Shown: in pieces, positions 1 through 14,000 of the stretch
How positions within the stretch are numbered: the stretch's first letter is position 1
Layout of the letters: every line of letters begins with the position of its first letter
Assembly: GCF_018991925.1 (NCBI RefSeq)
Contig: NW_024756803.1
Location: forward strand, 1 to 64,000
Source of the DNA: Homarus americanus
Lineage: Eukaryota > Arthropoda > Malacostraca > Decapoda > Nephropidae
DNA length: 64,000 nucleotides
Reading direction: 5' to 3'
Notes under the pieces: generated by a model
Databases searched by the model: none
The model's input: only the letters and a program-made list of their open reading frames with translations
What the model was told of the DNA's origin: nothing
Position numbers and translations under genes: made by a program

Positions 1-3000
1 AGAAGCCACGTATTGCCAGTGTCTGAGGTGCACCTGGATTGTCAGAGGTGCACCTGGGGAGGTCAGAGGTGCACCTGGGTGTGTCTGAGGTACCAGGAGC
101 GTCAGTGAGCACCTGGGAGTGTCTGAGGCGTACCTGGGCGTGTCTGAGGTGTACCTGGCAGTGTTCGAAGTGTACCTGGCAGTGTCAGTGGTGTACCTGG
201 GAGTGTCATGGTGCACCTGGGAGGCCAGGAGGTGTCACCAGGGAGTATCTGGAGGTGCAACTGGGAGTGTCAGGGGTGCATGTGGGAGGCCAGGAGGTGT
301 AACTGGTAGTGTCTGGAGTGTACCTGGGAGTGTCTGAGGTGTACCTGGGAGGCCAGAGGAGCACCTGGAATGTCAGAGGTGTATCTGGGAGTTCAGGCAT
401 TACCTGAAGTGTCATAGGTGTTCCTAGAGCAGAGGTGCACCTGGACAGCCAGATGGTGCACCTGAGAGTGTGAGTGGTACCTGGAAATGTCAGAGTGCAC
501 CTGGGAGTGTCTGAGGTGTACCTGGTAGTGTATGAGGTGTACCCAATGGGAGGTCAGGTGGGCCAGGAGCCAGAGGAGTACCTGAAAGCCAGAGGTGCAC
601 CTGGGAGTCTCAGGGATGAGAACCTGGCAGTGCCAGAGTGTAATGGCAGCAAGTCAGAGGTGCACCTGGGACTGTTTGAGGCACCTGGAGAACGTCGGAG
701 GTACCTGGGATTGTCAAGGGTACCGAGTGCCAGAGATGTACCTGGAGTGTTCAGGAGCACCTGGAGTGCCAGAGGTGTGTACCTGGGAGCAAGAGATACC
801 TGGGGGTGTCAGAGGTGGCACCTGGGAGGTCAGGGTGTACCTGGAGTGTCAGTGGTGTACCTGGGAGTGTCAGAGGCACTGGGAGACGAGAGGTGTACCT
901 GGGAGTATCAGAGGCATACCTGCGAGTGTCAGAGGTGTACCTGGGATTGTCAGGGGAGTAACTGGGAGTGTCCGAGGAGTACTGGGAGTGCAGAGGTACC
1001 AGCAGTGTGGGCAAGACCCAGAGGTGTACCTGGGAGTGTCAAGGAGATACCTGGGAGTTTCAAGGGTGTACCTTGAGTGTCAGAGGTTTTGGAGTATCTG
1101 AGGAGTACCTGGGAGTGTCTGAGGTGTACCTGGCAGTGTCATGGTGTACCTGGGAGGTCAGAGGTGTACCTGGGAATGTCTGAGGGTACTTGGGAGCATA
1201 AGGTGTACTTGGGAGTGTCAGACAGGGAGTGTTAGAGGAGTACCTGGAGTGTCAGAGGTGTACCTGATCAGGTGTACCCGGAGTGCAGGAGTGTACCTGG
1301 GAGCATAAGTGTTGTACCTGGGAGTATCTGAGATGTACCAGGAGTGCCAGAGTACCAGGCAGGTGACCTGGGAGGCCAGAGGTGAACCTGGGAAGGTCTG
1401 AGGGTACTTGGGAGTGTATGAGGTACCTGGAGTGTCAGGTGTGTACCAGGGAGGTTAGGAGGAGTACCCGTGAGTGTCAGAGGTGGGCACCTGGGAGGTC
1501 ACAGGTGTACCTGGTAATGTCAGTGGTGTACCTGGGAGTGTCAGAGGCACCTGGGCGGTCGTGGTGGCAACCTGGGAGGTCTGAGGTGTACCTGGGAGTG
1601 TCTGAGGTGTACCTGGGAGCACTGGAGGTGGCACATGGAGTGTCAGAGGTGTACCTGGCAGTGTCAGCGGTGTACCTGGAAGTGTCAGGCGGTGTACCTG
1701 GGAGTGTCTGAGGTGTACCTGGGAGTGTCTGAGGAGCACCTGGGAGTGTAAGTAAGGGACCTGGGAGTATCAGAGATGTACCAGAGAGTGCCAGAGGTGC
1801 ACCTGGGAGTGTCAGTGGTACCTGGGAGCAATCAGAGGTACCTGGGAATGTCTGAGGTGTACCTGGGAGCAAGTGAGGTGTACCTGGGAGTGTCAGGTGT
1901 GTACCAGGAGTGTGAGAGGTACCTGGCAGTGCTCAGCGGTGTGCCTGAGGCAGCCAGAGGAGTACCTGGGAGTTTAGAGGGTACCTGGGAGCAGAGGCAT
2001 ACCTGGCAGTGTCAGAGGTGTACCTGGCAGTGTCAGAGGTGTAACTGGGACTGTCTGAGGTGTACCTGGAGCGTCGGAGGTGCACCTGGGATTGTTTGTG
2101 TACCTGGAGTGTCACGGTGTACCCGGGAGGTCCGAGGAGCACCTGGGAGTGTCAGAGGTGTACCCGGGAGTGCCTGACGTGTACCTGGGAGTGTCAGAGG
2201 TGCACCTGGGAGTGCCAGGGTGCACCTGGGAGTGTCAGCGGTGCACCTGGGAGGTCAGAGGTACCTGGGAGTATTGGAGGGTACCTGTGAGTGTCTTAGG
2301 TGCACTGGGAGGCCAGAGGACCTGGGATTGCTGTGGAGATGCAACTGGGAGCGTCTGAGGTGTACCTGGCAGAGTCTCGAGGTGCACCCGGCAGTGTCAG
2401 CGGTGTACCTGGGAGCAACAAGTGGTGTACCTGGGAGTGTCAGAGGTGTACCTGGGAGTGTCTGAGGTGGCACCTGGGAGTGTCAGTGTTGCACCTGGGA
2501 GTGCTGAGGGTGTACCTGGGAGTGTCAGAGGTGTACCTGGGAGAGACAGAGGCACCTGGGAGTGTGAGGGGTGTGACCTGGGAGGCCAGGAGGAGTACCT
2601 GGTAGTAAGAGGTGTACCTGGGAGGTCAGGTGTGTACTGGGGAATGTGTCAGAGGAGTACCTGGTGAGTGTCAGAGGTGTACCTGGGAGGTGAACGGCTG
2701 CAGATGTACCTGGGAGGTCAGGAGGTGTACCTGGGACAAGGTAACGGAGTATCTGAGATGTACTAGGGAGCAAGGTGTAATGGGAGTGTTGGGGCAGTAC
2801 TGGGAGTGTCAGAGTGTGTACCTGGAAATGTCAGAGGTGTACATGGCAGTGTAGAGGTGTACCTGGGAGTGTCAGGGTACCAGGGAGTGTCAGAGGAGTA
2901 CTGCGAGTGTCAGAGGTGTACCTGGGAGTGTCAAGGTGTACCTGGAAGTGTCAGAGGTGTACCTGGGAGTGTCAGAGGTGTACCTAAGAGAGCCAGATAG

Positions 3001-6000
3001 TGTACCTGGAGAGTCTGAGGTAAACCTGGAAATGTCAGAGGTGCACCTGGGAGCATCTGAGGTACACAGAGTCAGAGGAACCTGGAGTGCAGGTGGGTAA
3101 CAAGAGTTTGTGAGAGTAACTGGGAGTTCAAGGAGTACCTGGGAGGCAAGAGTTATACCCTGAGAAAATCAGAGATGTACCAGCAGTGCCAGAGGTGTAC
3201 CTACCACAACGGGAGGCCAGGCCTGACGGTACCTGGAGGTCAGAGGTGTACCTGGGAATGCTCAGGAGTACATGGGAGCAAAGCATGAGGTACCTGGGAG
3301 TGTAAACGGTGTACCAGGGAGTCAGAGGAACCTGCGAGGTCAGGTGTACCTGGGAGAGCAGGCGTGTACCTGGAGTGTCAGAGGTGACCTGGGAGACCAG
3401 AGGTGTACCTGGGAGCACCTTAGGTGCACGCGAGGCCAGAGGTACCTGGGATTATCAGGAGAACCAGCAAGTCAACCGGCAGTGTCTGGAGGTGTACCTG
3501 GCAGGTCAGCGGTGTGGCCTGGGAGTGCTGAAGCGGTGTACCTGGGAGTGTCAAGGTATACCTGGGACATCAAAGGTACCTTGGAGGTCAGAGGTGTTTT
3601 TGGAGCATCTGGAGGAGCACTGGGAGTGCCTGAGGTGAACTGGGAGGCTGGGGTGGTGTACCTGGGAGGTCAGAGGTGCACTGGGAATGTCTGAGGTACT
3701 TGGGAGGCGAGGTGTACCTGGGAGGCCAGGTGTGTGCACCAGGAGTGTTAGAGGAGTACCTGCGAGTGTCAGAGGTACACCTGGTTGGCAGATGGGGGTG
3801 GTGTACCTGGGAGTGTCAGAGGTGTACCTGAGCATAAGTGTAGTACCTGGGAGCATCCGAGATGTACCCAGGAGTGCCAGGAGGTGTACCTGGGAGGTCA
3901 GGTGTACCTGGGAGGTCAGAGGTGTACCTGGGAATGTCTGAGGCGTACTTGGGAGGTATGAGGCACTCTGGGAGCAGTCAGGTAAAAATTAGGAGTGTTA
4001 GAGAGCACCCAGAGTGTCAGAGGTGCACCTGGGAGTGTCACAGGTGCACCTGTTTATGTCAGTGGTGTACCTGGGAGGCCAGAGGCACCAAGGCAAGCTG
4101 CAGTGGTGTACCTGGGAGGCCTGAGGTGTACCTGGGAGGTTCGAGGCACCTGAGTATTCAGGTGTACATGAGCGTCAGAGGTACCTCACAGTGTCAGCGG
4201 TGTACCAAGGCCAAAGTTGCAAATGGGAGTGCTCCAGGTACCTGGGAGTTCCCAGAGTACCTGGGAGTGGCAGCACCTGGGAGTCAGGAGATGTACCAGA
4301 GAGGCCAGAGGCACCTGAGTACCTGGGAGTGTCAGAGGTGACCTGGAACCAGCCTGAGGTACCTGGAGTGAATGAGGTCACCAAGCCAGGTGTACCAGAG
4401 GAGAGGCAGGCACAGCAGTGTCTGGCAGCCCAGAGGCCAGAGGAGCACCTGGAGCTGAGGTACCCAGAGGCATCAGAGGCATACCTGGCAGTGCCAGAGT
4501 ACCTGGCAGTGTCAGAGTAAAAACCCTGGGACTGTCCGAGGTGTACCTGGGAGGTCGGAGGTGTACCTGTATCGTCTACGGTGACCCGGGGAGCACAGTA
4601 CCTGGGAGTGTCTGAGGAGTACCTGGGAGGCCAGAGAGTGTACCTGGGAGTCCCGACGTGTACCTGGGAGGTCAGAGGGTACCTGAGGAAGTCAGGGGTG
4701 TACCTGGGAGTGTCAGCGGTACCTGGGAGCAAGCCAGAGGTGTACCTGGGAGTATTGGAGGTGTACCTGGCCCAGGGTGGACTTGGGAGTGCCAGAGGTG
4801 GACCTGGGATTGTCAGGGATGTAACTGGGAGTGCTCTGAGGTGTACCTGGCAGAGTCTGGAGTGCACCTGGCAGTGTCGATGTACCTGGAGGCACGGGAG
4901 GTCAGAGGTGCACCTGAGTAACCGAGGCACTGGGAGGTGAAACGGGAGTGTCTGGTGGTACCTGGGAGAGTGTCGGAGGTGTACCTGGGGAGCAGTCAGA
5001 GGTGTACCTGGGAGTGTCAGGAACCTGGGAGTGTCAGAGGTGCACCTGGGAGAGTCAGAGGTGTACCTGGAGTGTCAGGAGAGGTACCTGGGAGTGTCAG
5101 AGGTGTACCTGGGAGGGCAGGTACTGGGGAATGTGTCAGAGGAGTACTCTGCGAGTGTCGAGGTGTGCCCTGGGAGTGTCATAGGTGTACCTGGGTTATG
5201 TCAGGTGGTACCTGGGAGTGTCAGAGGTGTACCTGGGAGTATGTACCTGGGAGAGCAGGTTGTACCTGCAGAGCATCTGAGATGCACCAGGGAGTGCAAG
5301 GGGTGTACCTGGGAGCCGTGTGGTGCACCTGAGGTCAGAGGTGTACCATGTCTGAGGTGTACTTGGGAGTGTAAGGAGGTGTACCTGGATGTCAGTGTAC
5401 CAGGAGTGTTAGGAGGAGTACCACCTGTGAGTGTCAGAGGTGTACCTGGGAGCAGGTGTACCTGGTTATGTGTGGTGTACCTGGGAGTGTCAGAGGTGTA
5501 CCTGGGCAACAAAGAAGTGTACCTGGGAGGCTGAGAGGTGTACCTGACCGGAGGTGTACCTGGGAGCATCTGAGGTGTACGAGTGCCCAGAGGTGCACCT
5601 GGCAGTGTCAAAGGTACTTGGAAGTGTACTATGCCTGAGGTACCTGGGAGTGTCTAGGAGTACCTGGGAGTGTAAGTGTTGGACCTGGGAGTATCAGAGA
5701 TGTACCAGAGAGGCCAGGAGGTACCTGGGAGTGTTGGGTACCTGGGAGGTCAGAGGTGTGTACCTGGGAATGTCTGAGGTGCACTTGGGAGTGTAAGGAG
5801 GTGTACCTGGAGAGTCAAAAGTCCAGGGAGTGTTAGGAGGAGGCACCTGCGAGTGTCAGAGGTGTACCTGGGAGGTACCCAGCTGCTCAGTGGTGTACCT
5901 GGGAGTGTCAGAGGTGTACCTGGGAGTGCAGTGGTGTACCTGGGAGTGCTCCGAGGTGTACCTGGGAGTGTCTGAGGTGTACCTGGGAGTATCTGAGGTG

Positions 6001-8000
6001 CACATGGAGTGTCAGAGGTGCACCTGGCAGTGTCAAGCGGTGTACCTGGAAGTGCTAGTGGTGTACCTGGGAGTGTCTGAGGTGTACCTGGAAGTGTTCG
6101 AGAGTACCTGGGAGTAAGTGGGACCTGGGAGCATCAGAGATGTACCAGAGAGTGCCAGAGGTGCACCTGGGAGCCAGAGGTACCTGGGAGTGTCAGAGGT
6201 GTACCTGGGAATGTCTGAGGCACCTGGGAGTAAGAGGCACCTGGAGGTCAGGTGGTACCAGGGAGCAGAGAGGTGTACCTGGAGTGTCAGGCCGGAGTCA
6301 CAGAGAGTACCTGGGAGCCAGAGGCACCGGACATCAAACACCTGGCAGTGCCAGAGGTGTACTTGGGAATGCCAGAGGTGTACCTGGGACTGCTGAGTGT
6401 AACTGGGAGAAGCCGGAGGTGTACCTGGGATTGTTTGCGGTGCACCTGGGAGTGCTGAAGGTACCTGGGAGTGTCCGAGGAGTACCTGGGAGTGTCAGAG
6501 GTGCACCTGGGAGTGTCTGACGGTACCTGGGAGTGTCAAGAGGTGTACCTGGGAGTGTCAGGGTGTACCTGGGAGGTCACAGGTACCTGGGAGGTCAGAG
6601 GTACCTGGGAGAATTGGAGGTACCTGGGAGCAGCCCAGGTGTAATGGGAGTGTCGGAGGTGACCTGGGATTGAGCGATGTAACTGGGAGTGTCTGAGGTG
6701 CACCTGGCAGAGTTCGAGGTACCCAGTGTCGCGTGGTGTACCTGGGAGTGTCACAGTACCTGAGCTCAGAGGTGCACCTGGGAGTGTCTAGAGGTGTACC
6801 TGGGAGTGTCAGTGGTGTACCTGGGAGTGTCAGCGGTGCACCTGGGAGTGGCAGAGGCACTGGGAGCAGTCAGAGGCACCAGGAGTGTCGGAGGTGTACC
6901 TGGGAGTGTCAGTGGTGTACCTGGGAGCGTCAGAGGTACCTGGGAGCAGAGGTGCACCTGGGAGTGAGGGTGCACCTGGGAGGTCAGAGGCACCTGGTAG
7001 TGCATGAGGTGCACCTGGGAGGGGTCAGGTGTACTGGGGAATGTGTCAGGAGAGCACCTGGGAGTGTTGGCGATGTACCTGGGAGTCTCAGAGGTGTACC
7101 TGGGAGCAAGGTTCAGGTACCTGGGAGTGTCGGCGATGCACCTGGGAGTGTCAGAGGTACCTGGGAGAAGTCGGAGGCACTGAGGAGTGTCAGGTACCAG
7201 GAGTGCCAGAGGAGCACCTACGAGTGTCAGAGGTGTACCTGGTAGTCGTCAGTGGTGTACCTGGGAGTGTCAGAGGTGTATCTGGGAGAGTCATTGGTGT
7301 CCCTGCGAGCGTCAGAGCTATCTGGAAGTGTCAGAGGTGTATCTGGGAGTGTCAGAGGTGTACCTGGAGTGTCTGAGGTATTCTGGAAGTGTCAGAGGTA
7401 CCTGGGAGCATCAGTGGTGTACCTGGGAGTGTGAGGTGTACCTGGGAGGTTCGAGGTGTACCTGGGAGGTTGGGCGGTACCTGGGAGTGTCAGGTGGGCA
7501 ACAGGAGTGTCAGAGGTGCACCTGGGAGTCTCAGGAGTCAGAGGTGTGACCTGGGAGTGTCGGCGTACCTGGCAATGTCAGAGGTGTACCTGGGACTGTC
7601 TTGAGGTGTACCTGGGAGTGCCGGAGGTGTACCTGGGATTGTCGGCGTACCTGGGAGCAAAGCCAGGTACCTGGGAGTGTCTGAGGAGTACCTGGGAGGT
7701 CAGAGGTACCTGGGAGTGTGTGACGGTACCTGGGAGTGTCAGAGGTGCACCTGGGAGTGTCAGGGGTGTACCTGGGAGTGTCATGGTGTACCTGGGAGAG
7801 CCAGAGGTGTACCTGGGAGCATTGGAGTGCACCAGAGATGTCTTAGGTGTACTTACGAGTGTCAGAGATGGACCTGGGATTGTCAGGATGTAACTGGGAG
7901 TGTCTGAGGTGCACCTGGCAGTGTTCGAGGCACTGCAGGCTGGGGCGGTGTACCTGGGAGTGTTGAAGTGGTACCTGGGAGTGTCAGAGGTGTACCTGGG
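1..8000 (+). repeat. Noisy base-repeat domain
   Basis: The 21-bp repeat here has frequent 1-3-base length changes and substitutions, so few stretches hold phase for more than a few units. Identifiable signatures are a B'-like element at about 122-180 (GGCGTACCTGGGCGTGTC, then CAGTGTTCGAAGTG), an E-like block at about 445-545 (AGCCAGATGG, then TGGAAATGTCAGAG and GGTAGTGTATGAGG), and weak HOR-A anchors near 1,086 and 3,596 (short T-run, then GGAGTATC or GGAGCATC). The stretch 4,160-4,500 is more diverged than its neighbours. I see no gene or non-repeat element. Confidence 0.85.
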
Positions 8001-11000
8001 AGTGTTAGGAGAGGTGTACTGGGAGAGTCATAGGTGACCTGGTAGTGCTGGGTGGTGTACCTGGGAGAGCCAGAGTTATATCTGGGAGTGTCATTGGTGT
8101 CCCTGGGAGGCACAGAGGTGTATCTGGAAGGTCAGAGGTGTACCTGGGGAGTCAGAGGTGTACCTGGGAGTGATCCTGAGGTGTATCTTGAAGTGTCAGA
8201 GGTGTCCCTGGTGTGTCAGTGGCGAACCTGGGAGTGTCTGATGTGTACCTGGGAGCCTGAGGTGTACCTGGAAAACTCAGGCACATGGAGTGGAGAGGTG
8301 TACCTGGCAGTGCAGCGGTGTACCTGGGAGGCCAGCGGAGAACCTGGGAGTGTCAGGCGGGAGCCTCAGAGGCATACCTGGGATTATTAGAGGTGCACCT
8401 GAGAGTCAGAGGCATACCTGGGAGTGTCTGAGGTGTACCTGGCAGTGTCTCGAGGTGTACCTGGCAGTGTCAGCGGTGTACCTGGGAGTTCAAGGTGTAC
8501 TTTGCAACGAGGTACCTGGGAGTGTCAGAGGTGCACCTGGGAGGCCAGGGTGTACCTGGGAGCATCAGAGGTGCACCTGGGAGTGTCAGAGGTACCTGGG
8601 AGTGTCATAGGTCTTGAAGTGCAGTGGTGTACCTGGGAGGTTAGAGGTGACCTGGGAGGTCGCTGGTGTCCCTGGGAGCATCAGAGGCACCTGGAGTGTC
8701 AGAGGTACCGGGAGGCTCATAGGTGATATCTTGAAGTGTCAGTGGTGTACCTGGAGTGTCAGAGGTATCTGGGAGGTCATTATGTCCCTGCGAGTGTCAG
8801 AGTTGTATCTGGACGAAGTAGAGTATCGGGAGCCAGAGGTGTACCTGGGAGGTCCTGAGGTGTCATCTTGAAGGAGTGTACCTGGAGCATCAGTGGTGTA
8901 CCTGAGTGTCTGAGGTACCTGGGAGTGTCTGAGGTGTGAGTGTCAGCGGTACCTGGAGTGTCAGCGGTATACCTGGGAGTGTCAGCGTGCACCAGAGTTT
9001 CAGAGGCATACCTGGGAGTATCAGTGCACCCACAGAGAGCTCAGAGGATACCTGGGTGTGTCTGAGGTGTACTCAGTGTCTGAGAGGTACCTGGGAGTAA
9101 GCGGTGTACCTGGGAGTGTTGGTGTACCTGGGAGTAATACAGAGGTGTACCTGGGAGTGTCAGAGGTGTACCTGGGAGCAAGCCAGGATGTGAGTGTCAG
9201 AGGTGTACCTGGGAGTGTCTGGAGGTACCTGGGAGTGTCTGAGGTACCTGGGAGGTCAGAGGAGTACCTGGGAGAGTCAGAGGTGTATCTGGGAGTGTCT
9301 GGGGTGTCCCTGGAAAAAGGAGGTACCTGGGTGTCAGAGGTACCTGGGAGTGTCGGAGGTGTACCTGAGAGGAGGGTGTACCTGGTCAAGGGTGTACCTG
9401 GGAGTGTCCACAGGTGTACCTGGGAGTGTCTGAGGTACCTGGGAGTGTTCAAGAGGTACCTGGGAGTGTCTGAGGTGGGAGTGTCAGTGGTGTACCAAGA
9501 CAGAGGTGTTCGGAGGTCAGAGGTGTACCTGGGAGTGTCAGCACGAACACCTGAGCAGAGGAGTACCTTTGTGTGTCAGAGGTGTACCTGGGAGTGCTCA
9601 GAGGTGAACCTGGGAGGTCAGGGGTGTACCTGGGAGGTCATGTTATACCTGGGAGTGTGAGAGAGGGAATATGGGAGGTGTACCTGAGAGTGTGAGGGGT
9701 GTACCTGGGAGGATCTGGGAGTGCCAGAGGTACCTGGGAGTGTCTGAGGTGCACCTGGGAATGTTCAGAGGTGTACCTGGGAGTGTCTGAGGTACCTGGG
9801 AGTGTTAGTGGTGACCTGGGAGTGACAGAGGTGCTCGGAGTGTCAGAGGCTACCTGGGAGTGTCAGACGAGTACCTGGGAGCATCAGAGTACCTGTGTCG
9901 AGGTACCTGGGAGTGTCAGAGGTACCGGAGTATCGGAGGTGTACCTGCCAGTGTCAGAGGAGGTACCGGCAGTGTCAGCGGTGTACCTGGGAGTTTAGAG
10001 GCATACCTGGGATTATTAGGAGGTACCTGGAGAGTCAGAGGCATACCTGGGAGTGTCTGAGGTGTACCTGGCAGAGGTACCTGGCAGTGTCAGCGGTGTA
10101 CCCGGAGTGTCAGCGGTGAACCGGAGTGTCAGAGGTGTACCAGTAGTGTCAGAGGTGTACCCAGGAGTCAGGGTGTACCTGGGAGCATCAGAGGTGTACC
10201 TGGGAGTGTCTGGAGGCACCTGGGAGTGTCTGAGGTGTACCTGGGAGTGTCAGAGGAGTACCTGGGAGTGTCAGAGGTGTATCTGGGAGGTCTGGGGTGT
10301 CCCTGGGAGTGTCAGGAGGTACCTGGGTTAGAGGTGAACCTGGGAGTATCGGAGGTGTACCTGGGAGTCGGAGGGTACCTGGGAGTGTCAGAGGTGTACC
10401 TGGGAGGTCAGAGGTTTACCTGGGAGTGTCTGAGGCGTACCTGGGCGTGTCTGAGGTACACGGTGTCTGAAATGTACCTGGAATGTCAGGGTATACCTGG
10501 GAGCATCAAAGGTGTACCTTGGAGTGTCAGAGGAGCTGGGGAGCATCTGAGGAGTACCTGGGAGGTTTGAGGTGTACCTGGGAGTGTCAGAGGAGTACCT
10601 GGGAATGTAAGTGTTGTACCTGGGAGAAGCACCAGGAGTGCCAGAGGTGTACCTGGGAGTGCTCAGTGGTGTACCTGGGAGCAGTATGAGGTGTACCTGG
10701 GAGGCTAAAGTGGTACCAGAGAGGGTCAGAGGAGCACCTGCGAGTGTCAGAGGTGTATCTGGGAGTGTCAGGGGTGTACCTGGGAGGTCAGAGATGTACC
10801 TGAAGTGTCAGAGGTGCACCTTGGAGTGTCAGAGGTGTACCTGGGAGTGTCAGGGGGTACCTGGGAGGTCAGAGGTGGGAGGCAGAGTACCTGAGAGCCT
10901 GAGGAAACCTGGAAGTGTCAGAGAGTACCTGGGAGTGTCAGAGGTGTGTCTGGGAGTGTCAAGGTGCACCTGAGAGTGTCTGAGGTGTTCCTGGGAGGTC

Positions 11001-14000
11001 TGAGATGTACCTGGGTGAGGCTGAATGGTGTGTACCTGGGAGGTCAGCGGTGTACCTGGAGGTCAGAGGTACCTGAAGTGTAGAGGAGTACCTGGGAGGC
11101 CAGAGGTGGGTGTCTGGGAGTGTCAAGGTGCACCTGAGAGTAGTTTGAGGTGCACCTGGAGCAAGTCTGAGATGTACCTGGCAGTGTTGGGCGTACCTGG
11201 GAGAGGTCAGCGGTATACCTGGGAGGCAGAGGTGCACCTGGGAGGCTGGAGGTGTACCTGGGAGTGTCAGGGGTGTACCTGGGAGGCGGAGAGGAGCACC
11301 TGGGAGGTCAGTGGTGTACCTGGGAGTGTCTGGGTGTCCCTGGGAGGCTGGGGAGGTGTACCTGGGAGGCTGGGAGGTGAACCGGGAGTGTGGGGGTGTA
11401 CCTGGGAGGTCGGAGGCACAGAGCAAGGAGGTGCACCGAGTGTCTGAGGTGGGTGTAAGCGGGGAGGTACCAACGAGTGTGAGGTGTACCTGGGAGTGCT
11501 GTGGGTGTACCTGGGAGCGTCAGAGGTACCTGGGAGTGTCTGAGGTGTACCTGTGAGTGTTCAGAGGTGACCTGGGAGAGCCAGAGGTGCACCTGGAGTG
11601 TCATAGGCACCTGGTAGTGCAGTGGTGTACCTGGGAGCTCAGGAGGTATCTGAAGCATCATTGGTGTCTCCTGGGAGTGTCAGAGGTGTATTCAAGTGTC
11701 AGAGGTGTACCTGGGAGGTCAGTACCTGGGAGTGTCTGATGTGTACCGGAGTTTGTGTACCTGGGAATATCTGAGGTGTATATGGAGGTGAGAGGTGCAC
11801 GTGGCAGTGTCAGCGTGTACCTGGGAGCAGCAGAAACTGGGAGTGCTCAGCGTGTACCTGGGAGTTTCAGAGGCATACCTGGGATTATTAGGGTGTACCT
11901 GGAGAGTCAGAGGTACACCTGGGAGTGTCTGAGGTGTACCTGGCAGTGTCTGAGTGTACCTGGCAGTGTCCAGCGGGTACCTGGGAGTGTCAGCGTGTAC
12001 CTGGAGAATGTCAGAGGTGTACCTGGTAGTGTCAGAGGGCACCTGGGAGTGTCAGGGGTGTACACCGGGAGTATCAGAGGTGACCTGGGAGTGTCTGGAG
12101 TGTACCCGGGAGTGTCTGAGGTACCTGGGAGGTCAGAGGAGCACCTGGGAGTGTCAGAGGTGTATCTGGGAGTGTCTGGGTGTCCCTGGGAGTGTCAGAG
12201 GTGTACCTGGGTGTCAGAGGTGAACCGGGTATCGGAGGTGTACCTGGGAGCTCGGAGGTGTACCTGGGAGTGTCTGAGGTGTACCCAAGGAGTGTCAGTG
12301 GTGTACCTGCAGTGACAGAGGTACCTGGGAGGTCAGAGGTGTACCTGGGATGTCAAGGAGTGACCTGGGAGTGTGAGAGGTACCCGGGAGTGTAAGGGTG
12401 TACCTGGAAGTGTCAGAGGAGTACCTGGGAGTAACTAGAGGTGTGTCACGAGTGAGTGCACCTGAGAGTGTCTGAGGTGTACCTGGTAGTGTCATGGTGT
12501 ACCTGGGAGTGTCAGAGGTGTACCTGAAGTGTCAGAGGTGTACTTGGGAGTGTCGAGAGTGTACCTGGGAGTGTCAGGAGGTACCTGAGAGTGTCTGAGG
12601 TGTACCTGGAAGTGTCAGAGGAGTACCTGGGAGTGTCAGAGGTGTGTCAGGGGTGTCCAGGTGCAACTGAGAGTGTCTGAGGTGTACCTGGAGTGTCTGA
12701 GATGTACCTGGCAGTGTCAGCGGTGTACCTGGGAGTGCAGCGGTGCACCTTGGAGTGTCAGAGTTGTACCTGGAAGTGTCAGAGGAGTACCTGGGAGGTC
12801 AGAGGTGTGTCTGGGAGTGTCAGGTGCACCTGAGAGTGTTTGGTGTACCTGGGAGTGTCTGAGATGCACGGCATGTCACGGTGTACCTGGTGTCAGCGGT
12901 GTACCTGGAGTGTCAGAGGTGTACCTGGGAGTGTCAGAGGTGTACCTGGGAGGTGTCAGGGTGTACCTGGGAGTGTCAGAGGAGTACCTGGGAGAGCAGT
13001 GTGTGTACCTGGGAGTGTCTGGGGTGTCCCTGGGAGTGTCGGAGGTGTACCTGGGAGGTCAGAGGTGAACCTGGGAGTGTCAGGGGTGTACCTGGGAGTG
13101 TCGGAGGTGTACTTGGGAGTGTTGGAGGTGCACCTGGGGTGTCTGAGGTACCTGGGTGTGTCCGGAGGTGTACCTGCAGAGTGTGAGGGTGTACCTGGGA
13201 GTTTCAGGGGTGGCACCTGGGAGTGTCAGAAGTGTACCTGGGAGTGTCTGAGGTGTACCTGGGAGTGTTCAGAGGTAAACCTGGGAGTGTCTGAGGTGTA
13301 CCTAGTAGTGTCAGTGGTGTACCTGGGAGTGACAGAGGTTTACCTGGGAGTGTCAGAGGTGTACCTGGGAGTGTCAGAGGTGTACCTGGGAGTGTCAGAG
13401 GTGTACCTGGGAGTGTCAGGGGTGTACCTGGAAGTGTCAGAGGTGACCTGGGAGTGTCTGGAGTGTACCCTGGAGTGTCTCGGAGGCGTACCTGGGAGTG
13501 TCAGAGAGTACCTGGGAGTGTCAGTGGTGTACCTGGGAGTGTGCAGGGGTGTCCCTGGGAGTGCCAGAGGTGTGCCTGAGTGTCAGAGGTGAACCTTGAG
13601 TGTCGGGGTGTACCTGGGAGTGTCGGAGGTGTACCTGGGTAGTTGGAGGTGCACCTGGGAGTGTCGAGGCTGTACCTGTGTGTCGGAGGTACCTGCGAGT
13701 GTGAGGTGTACCTGGGAGGTCAGGGGTGTACCTGGGAGGTCAGAGGTGTACCTGGGAGTGTCTGAGGTGTACCTGGGAGTGTTCAGAGGTGTATCTGAGG
13801 CTCTGAAGGTGTACCAAGGAGTGTCCAAGTGGTGTAACCTGGGAGGACAGAGGTGTTCCTCGAGTGTCCAGAGAGTGTACCTGGAGAGTCAGAAGGCCTT
13901 ACAGGGAGTGTCTGGTGTACCTGGCAGTCTCGAGGTGTACCTGGCAGTGTCAGCGGTGTGCACCTGGGAAGGTGTCAGCGGTGTACCTGGGAGTGTCAGA

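Noticed and set aside
8381..8390. TGGGATTATTAG as a promoter or origin element
   Set aside because: It is a recurrent variant unit (B signature) seen a dozen times in the same repeat context, with no other promoter feature.
12840..13592. 250-codon open frame and similar 200-280-codon frames (for example 23,237-24,082; 4,175-4,930 bottom) as genes
   Set aside because: All are translations of the repeat in changing phases with no conserved start, domain or codon pattern.
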